This document shows, in pieces, positions 25,200 to 33,990 of a stretch of 64,000 nt of DNA (position 1 is its first letter; each line of letters starts with the position of its first letter). A program made the translations under genes and the position numbers. This DNA is from Sphingomonas sp. Leaf34 (GTDB lineage Bacteria > Pseudomonadota > Alphaproteobacteria > Sphingomonadales > Sphingomonadaceae), in assembly GCF_001421805.1 (NCBI RefSeq), contig NZ_LMLC01000003.1:310236-374235 (forward strand), given 5' to 3'. The notes beneath the pieces were generated by a model. That model was given only the letters and a program-made list of their open reading frames with translations, was not told the origin of the DNA and did no database searches.

Positions 25200-26837
25200 T
25201 CAGAACTGGTACCGCGCACCGATCAGCGCCTGCGCCGACCAGACGCTGTCGAGGTCACCGACCTTGAAGCTGTAAAGCCCGGCCGACGCGGTCGTCCCGA
25301 GCCGTCCGAAATTGTGGTAATAGGTGCCGGAACCACCATAGGACCAAACGCTGGTGTCGCCGGTGATATCCTCGACGCCGCTGTCATAGTAGTTAACGAA
25401 CAGATCGGCGTTGACGCCCGAAACCCTGGTCAGCGATCGCGTGTAGAAGAGCTGACCGAAATAGCTCTCGTCGTCGAGCCCGTCGACCGCGATCCCCGGC
25501 GCGTTTTGCGGCGCGAAGAGCTTGCGATTGACATAGCCTGCCCCCGCCCCCCAGGTCGAGCGACCACGGGTCGCGACGATCACGCCGTTGATCCCGCGCG
25601 CGCGGTAACTGGAGGTCGAGATCGACTGGAACACGTCGTTCAGACAGGCGCCGGGTTGCGCACCGCTGGTCCCGAACACGCAGCCGTTGAACTGCGGGTC
25701 GAGGCCCTGCTGCTGACCCGACACGAAGCTGGTGGGCAGGTTGGCGAGCCCCGTGCGAAGCTGACGACCGAAGGTCTGGATGCCGTCATAGACGACGACC
25801 GACATGCCGACCGATTGCGATGCCTGATAGGTTGCGGCCCCGGTCACGCTGAGCGAGCCATAGCGCTTGCCGACATGGCCCTCGACCGAGGTGCGACGGT
25901 TGGGACGCCAGATCACGCCGGCATCGTAATAGAGTCCGTCGGTGCGATAAGCGATGCGTCGTGGCGACGCCGCGTCGGTGACGAAGCGGCCGCGCCGGTC
26001 CACCACCGGCGCACCGGTCGCATCGACCAACGGATCCTTCTGGCTGGTCTCGATCGTCTCGTAGCCCACGCCCGCGGTCAGCGCGACATAGGGCGAGACC
26101 GGTTGCAGCACGTCGCCACGACCGAAATAGCCCTCATAGCGCTGCTTGAGCTGGCTCGCGGTCTCGCGGTCATATGCGCCGCTGAGCGTCATGCCGAACG
26201 GCGCGACGCTGCCGGGCGCGACCGATGCGCTGGCGGTGGCGGTGTGGCCGATCGAATCGTCGTAATAATCGAGCCGCCGCCCGCCGGCGCGCGGATCGGC
26301 GAAGGTCGGTGTCTCGACCTTGGTATAGCCGAGGCGGTAATTGGCGTTGAACGCCACCGGGCCGGCCGTCGTGGCGAGGCTGGGTCCGCCATAGACCGAA
26401 TAAAGCTGTGCGACGTTGTCGACATTGCCGACCAGCAGTCCCGGCGCGGCCCCGCGGATATCCGAGCGCGTCCGTGTGGCAATGCCGCCGGCCTCCAGCG
26501 TCAGCGCGTTGCTCACCTTGGCATTGACGCGCGCGAGGCCCGAATGGATGTCGCTGTCGCCGATATCATCATCCCAGGCGAACCGCCGCTCGTAGCGATA
26601 GCTCAGCTGACCCGAGACGCGCGGCGTCGCGATCGCCGCGTCAACCCCTGCAGCGAGGCTGGTATAGGTCAGCACATCGCCACCGTCGAGGTCCGCGGAC
26701 AGGATCTGGCTCGCCTCGACATAGGGCGAGATCGTGACGCGGCGCGTGGCCTGCGCGGCTGCAGGTACCGCGATCAGCGCAGCGAGTGTCACTGCACCGC
26801 CGGCCAATGCGAGGCTACGGATCGCGTGGCGTGTCAT
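25200..26837 (-). CDS. Exosortase-locus outer membrane beta-barrel protein
   Basis: A 545-aa outer membrane protein resembling TIGR03016. The signal peptide is MTRHAIRSLALAGGAVTLAA to about AAAQ. The rest is rich in alternating beta-strands with aromatic ends (LSYRYERRF, NYRLGYTKVETPTF, WGAGAGYVNRKLF) and ends in GARYQF, a C-terminal Phe barrel signature. It probably forms the outer membrane channel or a surface-anchoring barrel for the polymer. The ATG at 26837 overlaps the kinase stop as ATGA; the longer upstream frame is antisense to coding logic. Confidence 0.9.
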   Translation of the reverse strand: MTRHAIRSLALAGGAVTLAALIAVPAAAQATRRVTISPYVEASQILSADLDGGDVLTYTSLAAGVDAAIATPRVSGQLSYRYERRFAWDDDIGDSDIHSGLARVNAKVSNALTLEAGGIATRTRSDIRGAAPGLLVGNVDNVAQLYSVYGGPSLATTAGPVAFNANYRLGYTKVETPTFADPRAGGRRLDYYDDSIGHTATASASVAPGSVAPFGMTLSGAYDRETASQLKQRYEGYFGRGDVLQPVSPYVALTAGVGYETIETSQKDPLVDATGAPVVDRRGRFVTDAASPRRIAYRTDGLYYDAGVIWRPNRRTSVEGHVGKRYGSLSVTGAATYQASQSVGMSVVVYDGIQTFGRQLRTGLANLPTSFVSGQQQGLDPQFNGCVFGTSGAQPGACLNDVFQSISTSSYRARGINGVIVATRGRSTWGAGAGYVNRKLFAPQNAPGIAVDGLDDESYFGQLFYTRSLTRVSGVNADLFVNYYDSGVEDITGDTSVWSYGGSGTYYHNFGRLGTTASAGLYSFKVGDLDSVWSAQALIGARYQF

Positions 26838-27850
26838 TGGGGGCTCCCCTGGCCGTAATAGCTGCCGAACCGCGCACCACCCTGGATGAACGACACCGCG
26901 TTCAACACGAGCTGGATGTGCTCGCATCCGTCGAGAAGATTCACCGCGGCGCGCAGTTCGCTTTCGGGCGTGCGATCGGCACGGACCACCAGCATCACCT
27001 GCCCGACACGCATCGCCAGCACCGACGCCGCCGACGCCGCGAGCGCGGGCGGCGAATCGATGACGATGATGCGGCGCGGATTGGCGGCAAGCAGCCGCGC
27101 GATCACCGCCTTGGTCCGTGCGCTGGCAAGCAGTTCGGTATCCATCGCGGTCTTGGTGCCGGCAGGCAGGATCGACAGATGCGGCACGTCGGTATGGATC
27201 ACGAGATCCTCGACGTCGATCCGCACGTCGCCGAGCGCGTCGAGCAGACCGGGACTGTCGGTAAGACCGAGCTGGCGGACGATATCGGGCTTGGCGACAT
27301 CGGCGTCGACGAGCAGGACTTCGGTGTCGCGTTCGGCCGCGATCGACAGCGCCAGATTGACCGCGCAGAACGTCTTGCCGTCCTCCGGCCGCGCCGAGCA
27401 GATCAGGATCATCCGCGCCTTGTCGGCGCTGTCGCTCTCGGCGATCCGTGCGCTGGCGATCAGCAGCTGCCGCTTGATCAGGCGGAATTCCTCGGCGAGC
27501 GGCCCAACCGGCGCGCCGGGGACGATCATGCCGTTGGCGGCAAGCATCCCGCGATCGATCCGCGCGGTATCGCCGCTATCCTCCGGCAGAAAGAACTCGT
27601 CGGGCAATTCATCGCCGACCGGTGCGCGCAGTTCTTCGGGGATCGCGAGGAACGTCGCGTCGGAATAGCTTGGTGCGAACGGCACGACCGGATCGGCGGT
27701 CGGAGCAGGCGGCGACGCGTCGACCACAGGCGTCTCGATCGATGCGTCGGGCACCGCGGCATGGCGCGCCCGCGCGTGCGCGCCGAAGTCGTACACCTTG
27801 GCGGCCCGTTCGAGCAGCGAGGGTTCGCGATCAGGTTTCGTCACGGTCAT
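26834..27850 (-). CDS. XrtA-associated tyrosine autokinase (BY-kinase)
   Basis: Cytoplasmic bacterial tyrosine kinase domain that works with the chain-length protein, 338 aa. Walker A is CSARPEDGKTF (about 151-161), Walker A' VLLVDADVAKPDI (about 178-190), Walker B IIVIDSPPAL. It resembles TIGR03018. The C-terminus GSYYGQGSPQ carries two adjacent tyrosines, fewer than the clusters of Wzc, and may be the autophosphorylation site. It is separate from the transmembrane chain-length protein, as in Gram-positive systems, and lies six bases after it. Confidence 0.92.
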   Translation of the reverse strand: MTVTKPDREPSLLERAAKVYDFGAHARARHAAVPDASIETPVVDASPPAPTADPVVPFAPSYSDATFLAIPEELRAPVGDELPDEFFLPEDSGDTARIDRGMLAANGMIVPGAPVGPLAEEFRLIKRQLLIASARIAESDSADKARMILICSARPEDGKTFCAVNLALSIAAERDTEVLLVDADVAKPDIVRQLGLTDSPGLLDALGDVRIDVEDLVIHTDVPHLSILPAGTKTAMDTELLASARTKAVIARLLAANPRRIIVIDSPPALAASAASVLAMRVGQVMLVVRADRTPESELRAAVNLLDGCEHIQLVLNAVSFIQGGARFGSYYGQGSPQ

Positions 27851-27856
27851 ACCCCC

Positions 27857-29380
27857 TTAAGCCGCCAGCCCGCGCTGAAGGATCTCGACCCCCAGCAACA
27901 GGACATAGGCGGCGCCCAGCGCGGCAGTGCCGCCCAGGAACACCTTGAACTGGCGACGCCGCTGGTTCGACTGGACGCGCGTCACGACTTCGCCGATCGA
28001 CCCGATCACCGGCATCCCCGCCGCCTTTTCAAGCCGCGCGCTGGTCGAGAACGTCGTTCGCAACTGCCCCATTGCGAACGCCGCACCGATCCCGCCGGCG
28101 AGTCCCGCGATCAATACACCCGACAATAGCAGCATTCGGTTCGGCGCGCTCGGTGTGCTCGGCATCGTCGGCGGATCGACCACGCTGAACTTCACATGAT
28201 CGCTCTGCGATTGCGCCTGACCGACCAAGGCGGTTTGTTCGCGCTGGCGCAGCAGCGCGTCATACTGGTCCTTGAGCACCTGATAATCGCGATCGATCGA
28301 GCCCTGCTCCGCGGCGACTTCGGGGTCGCCGGTCAGCTTCGAGTTGAGCAGGTCGAGATCACCCTGCAACTGGCTGCGCCGCATCCGCAGCGACGCCACC
28401 GTCGCCTGGCGATCCGCCGCCATCGACTGGAGCGAGGCGTAAAGCGGGTTCTGCGCAGTGCCGCCGGCGCTGCCGCCCGACAGGGGTTCGCTGCGTGCCG
28501 CCGCAGTCGCCGCCGCGAGCTGGCTCTTGAGCGCCACCACGTCCGGGTGATTTTCGGTATATCCGCGCGACCGGGCGTCGGCGAGCTGACCCTGGATCGC
28601 CTGGAGACGCGCGCGCGCAGGGCCTGCCGCACCGGCGACGCCGCCCGCACCCGGCACGGTCGCAGGCGTTCCCGCCATCTGACCCTGCACCGCGGACAGG
28701 CTGGACTGCGCCGCCGCCAGATCGCCGTCGACCTGCGCCATCTGCGAGCGTGCCGCACCGATCCGGTCGCTGACCGATCCGGTGCCGGGCAACGCGCCGA
28801 GATAGCGGTTCTGGAAGTCGGCACGCTTGGCCTCGGCGTCCGCAAGCTGCTTCTGCCGCGCCGCCAGTTGCTGGTCGAGAAAAGTCAGGCTCTGGGTCGT
28901 TTTCGAACGATCGCCGGCCAGATTCTGTTCGACGAACAGGTCGATCAGCTTCTGCGTCACCTGGCGTGCGATCTTCGGGCTGGCGGCACGCGTCGTGATC
29001 TGAAAGACATTGTCCTGCTGCGACACGATCGTGATGTTCGGCATCAGGCCCGCCACGCGATCGGCGACGTCACGCTCGCTGGCCACGGTGTTCGCCAGAT
29101 CGGTGCCGCGCACGACCTTTTCCAGATTGACCGCGGTGATCAGCGTGGTGCGGATCGTGTCGACGCTCATCGGAATGCTCTGTGGCACGCCGTCCATACC
29201 CGACGGCAGGATCGTCTGCATCTGCACGAACACGCGCGCGGTCGATTCGTAGCGGCTCGGAATCTGCGAGACGACCAGCCAGCCGAGGACGCATACGCCC
29301 CACGCAACGCCAAGCGCCAGCCAGCGCCGCGTCCAGATCGCGTGGAGTGCGATGCGCACCTCGTCGTAGATCCCGTTCAT
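27857..29380 (-). CDS. Exosortase-locus polysaccharide chain-length determinant
   Basis: Wzz-type inner membrane protein of 507 aa resembling TIGR03007. Membrane segments are at about residues 20-37 (LALGVAWGVCVLGWLVVSQ) and near 440-460 (MLLLSGVLIAGLAGGIGAAF), with the last one near the C-terminus. The long periplasmic part is coiled coil (LDQQLAARQKQLADAEAKRADFQ and similar). A proline-rich motif PPTMPSTPSAPNR precedes the second membrane segment, as in Wzz proteins. It controls polymer length with the neighbouring kinase and export protein. Confidence 0.92.
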   Translation of the reverse strand: MNGIYDEVRIALHAIWTRRWLALGVAWGVCVLGWLVVSQIPSRYESTARVFVQMQTILPSGMDGVPQSIPMSVDTIRTTLITAVNLEKVVRGTDLANTVASERDVADRVAGLMPNITIVSQQDNVFQITTRAASPKIARQVTQKLIDLFVEQNLAGDRSKTTQSLTFLDQQLAARQKQLADAEAKRADFQNRYLGALPGTGSVSDRIGAARSQMAQVDGDLAAAQSSLSAVQGQMAGTPATVPGAGGVAGAAGPARARLQAIQGQLADARSRGYTENHPDVVALKSQLAAATAAARSEPLSGGSAGGTAQNPLYASLQSMAADRQATVASLRMRRSQLQGDLDLLNSKLTGDPEVAAEQGSIDRDYQVLKDQYDALLRQREQTALVGQAQSQSDHVKFSVVDPPTMPSTPSAPNRMLLLSGVLIAGLAGGIGAAFAMGQLRTTFSTSARLEKAAGMPVIGSIGEVVTRVQSNQRRRQFKVFLGGTAALGAAYVLLLGVEILQRGLAA

Positions 29381-29391
29381 CTGGGTGTGCC

Positions 29392-30036
29392 TCAGAACAT
29401 CGATTCGGGGATGATGATCACGTCGCCCGGCTCAAGCCGGACGTTGGCCGACGAATCGCCCTTCTTGAGCAGATTGCCGATCTGCAGCGCGAACTCGCTC
29501 TGCTTTCCGGTGGCGCGGTCGTAGCGGACGAGGCGCGCCTTGTTGCCCGCGGCATATTGATTGAGCCCACCGACCGCGATCATAGCATCCAGCAACGTCA
29601 TGTTGGCGCGATACGGGATCGACGCGGGCTTCTCGGTCGCGCCGACGATGCGGACCTGCTGGCTGTAGGTGCCGCTGAAGTTCTCGACGATCACCGAAAC
29701 GATCGGATCCTTGATATACGCCCCCAGCGCCTTCTTCATGTCGTCAGCGAGGATCGCCGGGGTTTTGCCGACCGCGGGCATGTCGTTGATGAGAGGCGTG
29801 GTGATCCGGCCATCGGGTCGGACCTGGACCTTCGCCGACAATTCGGGATTGCGCCAGACAAAGATGTTGAGCTGATCGAGCGGGCCGATCACATATTCCT
29901 CGCCTGGCAATTCCTGATTCGCGACATAGGCCGCGGGCGGCAATTCGGGGCGCCCACCCGTGCTGGCGCAGGCGCCAAGCGTGGTGGCGGTAAGGCCAAG
30001 GGTCAGCAGGGATTTCGAAATCGATCCGGAACGCAT
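29392..30036 (-). CDS. Polysaccharide export lipoprotein (Wza-like)
   Basis: Outer membrane polysaccharide export protein of the Wza/XrtA type (TIGR03027-like), 214 aa. The signal ends in a lipobox LGAC (Cys near residue 22). A polysaccharide export domain follows (EEYVIGPLDQLNIFVWRNPELS, ... VRPDGRITTPLINDMPAVGKT), then a soluble ligand-binding domain with VRIVGATEKPASIPYR. The ATG at 30036 has AGGAGAAAG upstream; extension to 30183 gives a non-homologous leader. It opens the export operon, and 158 bases of non-coding DNA upstream likely hold its promoter. Confidence 0.93.
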   Translation of the reverse strand: MRSGSISKSLLTLGLTATTLGACASTGGRPELPPAAYVANQELPGEEYVIGPLDQLNIFVWRNPELSAKVQVRPDGRITTPLINDMPAVGKTPAILADDMKKALGAYIKDPIVSVIVENFSGTYSQQVRIVGATEKPASIPYRANMTLLDAMIAVGGLNQYAAGNKARLVRYDRATGKQSEFALQIGNLLKKGDSSANVRLEPGDVIIIPESMF

Positions 30037-30194
30037 GGGCACTTTCTCCTGGCGCCACACCGCCCGTCGGTTGCCCGGCGGTCGGCTAAACTCAGCCTCG
30101 GCTATGCAAGGAACAGGTGAAGATAGCGTTAGGAGCGCCCCGTAACCATGCTCCCGACCGGTGATCGCCCCGAATTGGGACATCGCCCGGCAGG
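30037..30194. promoter_or_regulatory. Gap before the exopolysaccharide export operon
   Basis: The only gap of more than 15 bases between minus-strand genes of the exosortase locus. It includes CCGTCGGTTGCCCGGCGG and GCCGGGCGATG-like inverted elements but no clear consensus promoter. Its position implies a promoter for the export genes separate from that of the acyl-CoA ligase and decarboxylase. Confidence 0.35.
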
Positions 30195-31421
30195 CTACCC
30201 CCGAGTAACGATCTCGATCGCCGGTGGATGCCCAAGAAACGCACTCGGGCTGGCGCTGGCGCCATATGCGCCAGCCATGAAGATCGCGATCAGGTCGCCG
30301 ACTGCGACGGGGGGAAGCGCCACCTTGTCACCGAGCCGGTCGAGCGGCGTGCATAACGGGCCGACGACCGAGACGGTGTCCGTGGCGGCCTGCCCGATCC
30401 GCGCGGCGACCGCGATCGGATAGTTGCGGCGGACGACGGTGCCGAAATTGCCGCTGGCGGCGAGCTGGTGATTGAGCCCGCCGTCGACGACGACGTAGGT
30501 CTCGCCTTGGCTCTGCTTGATGTCGACGACGCGGGTGAGGTAGACGCCCGCTTCGGCGACGAGCCAGCGACCGAGTTCGATCGCGAACCGCGTGTCGCGC
30601 AGGATCGCCGGGCGCGACGCGAGCGCTTGGGCCAGCGCGTCGCCGACTCGTTCGACGTCGAGCGCTACGTCACCTGCGAAATAGGGCACGCCGAAGCCGC
30701 CGCCGAGATTGACCAGCGGCGGTGCCGCGCCGACCTCGTTCGCCAACCGCGCGGCGAGCGCGATCGTCGCGGCCTGCGTTTCGACGATCGCGCCGGGATC
30801 GAGCGCCTGGCTGCCCGCGTAGATGTGGAAGCCCCGCCAGTCCGCCCCGGCAGCGACGATCGCGGTCACCAGCGCAGCCGCCCGCACCGCATCGACGCCG
30901 AACGGCGATGCGCGACCGCCCATCCGCATTCCCGATCCGCGCAGTTCGATATCGGGGTTCACGCGCACCGCCATGCGCGGCGTCAGTCCGAGCCTATCGC
31001 CGATCGCGAACGCCCGTGCGGCCTCGCCTTCCGATTCGACGTTGAGCGTGGCGCCGGCGGTGATGGCGGCGCCGAGTTCGTCGTCGCGCTTGCCGGGACC
31101 AGCAAAGCTGATCGCCGCGGGCGGCTTGACGACCAGCGCCTTGGCGAGTTCGCCCGAGGAGGCGACGTCGAGCCCGTCGACGAGCGGCGCGATCGCGGTC
31201 AGCAGGTCGGCGTGCGGATTGGCCTTTATCGCATAATGAAGATCGATCGCCGGCATCGCCGCGCGGAACCGGGCGATTCGGGCGGCGACAATCGCCATGT
31301 CGTAGACGAACAGCGGCGTGTCGCCGGCCTGCGAGGCCCAGTCGTCCGCCGTCTCGCCGCCGATCCTGAAAGCACCACTTTGCAGCAGGAATTCGGGAGG
31401 GAGAGCGCCCATAGGTTTCAT
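30195..31421 (-). CDS. PLP decarboxylase of the exosortase A locus
   Basis: Alanine racemase-fold PLP decarboxylase of 408 aa resembling TIGR03099, linked to exosortase A. PLP lysine is near residue 67 in YAIKANP; a glycine loop NLGGGFGVPYF and the motif ELGRW (replacing EPGR) bind phosphate, and GPLCTPLDRLG supplies the catalytic cysteine. Relatives decarboxylate diaminopimelate or ornithine; the amine product may be loaded on the adjacent acyl carrier protein or ligase. The start overlaps the acyl-CoA ligase stop as ATGA. Confidence 0.9.
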   Translation of the reverse strand: MKPMGALPPEFLLQSGAFRIGGETADDWASQAGDTPLFVYDMAIVAARIARFRAAMPAIDLHYAIKANPHADLLTAIAPLVDGLDVASSGELAKALVVKPPAAISFAGPGKRDDELGAAITAGATLNVESEGEAARAFAIGDRLGLTPRMAVRVNPDIELRGSGMRMGGRASPFGVDAVRAAALVTAIVAAGADWRGFHIYAGSQALDPGAIVETQAATIALAARLANEVGAAPPLVNLGGGFGVPYFAGDVALDVERVGDALAQALASRPAILRDTRFAIELGRWLVAEAGVYLTRVVDIKQSQGETYVVVDGGLNHQLAASGNFGTVVRRNYPIAVAARIGQAATDTVSVVGPLCTPLDRLGDKVALPPVAVGDLIAIFMAGAYGASASPSAFLGHPPAIEIVTRG

Positions 31422-32947
31422 CGCCCTTGCTCCTCATTGCCCCGCGAAGATTGCCGCACCTGGGTCGCGATGGCAGACCTGTCCAGCTTCCCATTGGCAT
31501 TGCGGGGCAATTCCTCCCGCCAAAGATAGTGGCCCGGCTGCATGAAGCTCGGCAGCGCGGTCCGCAGCCGCGCTCGCAACGCCGTCTCGCCGCTCGCATC
31601 CCCCGCCAGCACCACGACGATCGCCTGCCCCAGGCGCGCATCGGCGACGCCGACTGCCACCGCCTCGCGCGCCTCGTTTCCCGCCAGCACGGCCTCTTCG
31701 ACCTCGAGCGGACTGATCCGGTTCCCCGCGCTCTTGATCATCTCGTCATCCCGACCGACGAAGCGCAACAGCCCGTCCTCTCCCTCGACGACGGTATCGC
31801 CCGACCACACCGCCATGCCGCCTCCGTCCGGCGCCGGCCGAAACCGCTGCGCCGTCCGCTCGGCGTCGCGCCAATAGCCTTGCGCGACCAGCGGCCCCGC
31901 ATGCACCAGCTCGCCCGCCTCGCCCGGCGCGGCGCGCGTCCCGTCGGGTTTGACCACCGCGATGTCTGCAAACGGGATCGCCCGCCCCATCGCATCGGGC
32001 TTCGCATCGATCATCGCGGGGTCGAGATAGGTCGACCGGAACGCCTCGGTCAGCCCGTACATCGCGTACACGTCCGCCGCGGGAAAGCGGTCGCGCAGCC
32101 CGCGCACCAGCCGCGGCGTCAGCGCGCCGCCGGAGTTCGTCAATCGCGTCAGCCGCGCCGCAGTCTCCGCGGGCCACTCGGCTTCGAGTAGCTGCACCCA
32201 GAGCGGCGGTACACCGGCCAGCGTCGTCGCCGCGACGCGCTCGACCGCCTTCACGACGTCGCGGGCCACCAGATAATCGAGCGGCGCCACCGACCCGCCC
32301 GCGAGCCAGGTCGAGAATAGCTGGTTCTGGCCGTAATCGAATGACAGCGGCAGCCCGGCGAGCACCCGGTCTGCGGGGGCAAGCTTGAGGTAATGCGCGA
32401 CCGAAACCGCGCCGAGCCACAGGTTCGCATGACTGAGCATCACCCCTTTCGGCCGTCCGGTGGACCCGGATGTGTAGAGGATCGCGGCAAGGCTCGCGGG
32501 ATCGGCATCGGACGGCCCGATACTGCTTGGCCCGGGAACCAAGGGGCAATCCGCCTCGTCGACGATCGTGCAGCCGTCCGGAACGTCGCCCGCGTCCAGT
32601 GTCCCAGCGCGCGCGGCCTGCGTCACCAGCAACCGCGCACCGCTATCGTCGAGAATATGCGCGACCTGCGCGCGTCGGAGCAGCGAATTGATCGGCACAT
32701 GCACCAGCCCGGCGCGCGCCACCGCGAGCGGCATCAGGCAGGCCGTGCGGGTCTTGGGCAACCACGTCGCGACCCGGTCGCCCGCTGCCAGCCCCCTGCC
32801 CGCCAGCCAGCCCGCCAGCGTGGCGACCCCGGCCTCGAGCCCGGCGAAGGTCATCGTCCCCGCCTTGTCGACCAGCGCCACCGCCTCGGCAGCACCGCGC
32901 AGCGCGACATGGTCGATAGGGTATGGCGTAGGGTCGAGCGCGATCAT
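31418..32947 (-). CDS. Acyl-CoA ligase (AMP-forming) of the exosortase A locus
   Basis: ANL-superfamily adenylating enzyme of 509 aa resembling TIGR03098. Core motifs: A3 YTSGSTGRPKGVML, A5 YGLTEAF, A7 WSGDTVVEGEDG, and A10 lysine in NANGKLDR. It activates a carboxylate for transfer to the acyl carrier protein encoded divergently. The ATG at 32947 (MIALDPTPYP) has GAGGGG upstream. It shares a 78-base divergent gap with the acyl carrier protein gene. Confidence 0.92.
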   Translation of the reverse strand: MIALDPTPYPIDHVALRGAAEAVALVDKAGTMTFAGLEAGVATLAGWLAGRGLAAGDRVATWLPKTRTACLMPLAVARAGLVHVPINSLLRRAQVAHILDDSGARLLVTQAARAGTLDAGDVPDGCTIVDEADCPLVPGPSSIGPSDADPASLAAILYTSGSTGRPKGVMLSHANLWLGAVSVAHYLKLAPADRVLAGLPLSFDYGQNQLFSTWLAGGSVAPLDYLVARDVVKAVERVAATTLAGVPPLWVQLLEAEWPAETAARLTRLTNSGGALTPRLVRGLRDRFPAADVYAMYGLTEAFRSTYLDPAMIDAKPDAMGRAIPFADIAVVKPDGTRAAPGEAGELVHAGPLVAQGYWRDAERTAQRFRPAPDGGGMAVWSGDTVVEGEDGLLRFVGRDDEMIKSAGNRISPLEVEEAVLAGNEAREAVAVGVADARLGQAIVVVLAGDASGETALRARLRTALPSFMQPGHYLWREELPRNANGKLDRSAIATQVRQSSRGNEEQGR

Positions 32948-33025
32948 CTGCCCCTCATAGCGCCAAGCCGTTGCCGAATTCACCCCCACACGCTAGCGCA
33001 CCCCCGGTTCGTAACGGTTCAGGCG

Positions 33026-33304
33026 ATGCTCGTGATCTTCGAAGGCACTTCCCAGGTTGAAACGACGGTTCGCGCCGTCCTTGCCGACATCCTCGGTCTC
33101 AGCGCCGAGCGAGTCGCGGCGTTCACACCCGACACGCCGCTGTTCGGCGCGCTGCCCGAACTCGATTCGATGGCGGTGGCCAGCGTGCTGACCGAACTCG
33201 AGGATCGGCTCGGCATCCTGATCGAGGACGACGAGATCGACGGCGAGATGCTCGAGACGTTCGGCGCGCTGGTGACGTTTGCCGCGAGCAAGGCGCTGGT
33301 CTAG
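33026..33304 (+). CDS. Acyl carrier protein of the exosortase A locus
   Basis: Phosphopantetheine-carrying protein, 92 aa. The attachment serine is Ser48 in ELDSMAV, within a four-helix ACP pattern. It probably carries the acyl or amino-acyl group made by the divergent ligase and decarboxylase. The ribosome site ahead of the ATG at 33026 is weak. It is followed by two hydrolase genes in the same orientation, the arrangement common to exosortase A loci. Confidence 0.88.
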   Translation: MLVIFEGTSQVETTVRAVLADILGLSAERVAAFTPDTPLFGALPELDSMAVASVLTELEDRLGILIEDDEIDGEMLETFGALVTFAASKALV

Positions 33305-33333
33305 CCGGCGTCGGGGGTCTAGCCTCTGCCGGG

Positions 33334-33990
33334 ATGACGGGTATCCGCTTCGATCACTATGACTGGGCGGGTGGGCGCGAGGCGATGCTGCGGTTCGGCC
33401 CCGACGCCGGCCCGATCGTCCTCGCCGCGCTGCCGCTGTTCGAGGAAGCGAACCGGACGCGACAGTTCGCCTGCACGATCCTGCGCGCGCTCGCCGGGCG
33501 CGGGATAGGCAGCGTCCTCCCCGATCTTCCCGGCACCGGCGAAAGTCTGGTTGCCACGGCCGACGCGACGCTCTCCGACCAACGCGCGGCGTATTTCGCG
33601 CTGGCACAGCAGCTTGGCGTTGATACCTATGCGGCTTCGATAAGAAGCGGCGCGCTGCTTGAGGGCGACGCGACGCTGGCCGGGCGCTGGCACCTGTCGC
33701 CACAGACGGGCGAAGACCTTGTTCGCGACCTCGAACGCATGCGAGCCGCGGCTGGCAAACCCGAAGGCGACTATGCCAGCAATAGACTGTCCCCCGAACA
33801 GCTCGCCGCGTTGCGAGAAGCCATGCCGCGGGGCGAGGGGCGATGCCGGATCATACGCCTCGACACGGACCCGCGGGCGGCGGATGCGACCTATCCCGGC
33901 GCGCCGCTCTGGCGCCGGGCCGAACCGGACAACAATATCGAACTCGCCGAGAAGCTTGCTGCCGACATCGCGCACTGGATCGCAGCATGA
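33334..33990 (+). CDS. Exosortase A-associated hydrolase 2-like
   Basis: Alpha/beta hydrolase fold protein of 218 aa found next to exosortase A genes (TIGR03101-like). The fold is seen from PIVLAALPLFEEANRTRQ and SVLPDLPGTGES. The position where a hydrolase would have its nucleophile elbow reads ASIRSGALL, with Arg104 in place of the expected Ser or Cys, so classical hydrolase chemistry is doubtful. Its stop overlaps the next gene start as ATGA. It probably acts on the carrier-bound intermediate of the locus. Confidence 0.82.
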   Translation: MTGIRFDHYDWAGGREAMLRFGPDAGPIVLAALPLFEEANRTRQFACTILRALAGRGIGSVLPDLPGTGESLVATADATLSDQRAAYFALAQQLGVDTYAASIRSGALLEGDATLAGRWHLSPQTGEDLVRDLERMRAAAGKPEGDYASNRLSPEQLAALREAMPRGEGRCRIIRLDTDPRAADATYPGAPLWRRAEPDNNIELAEKLAADIAHWIAA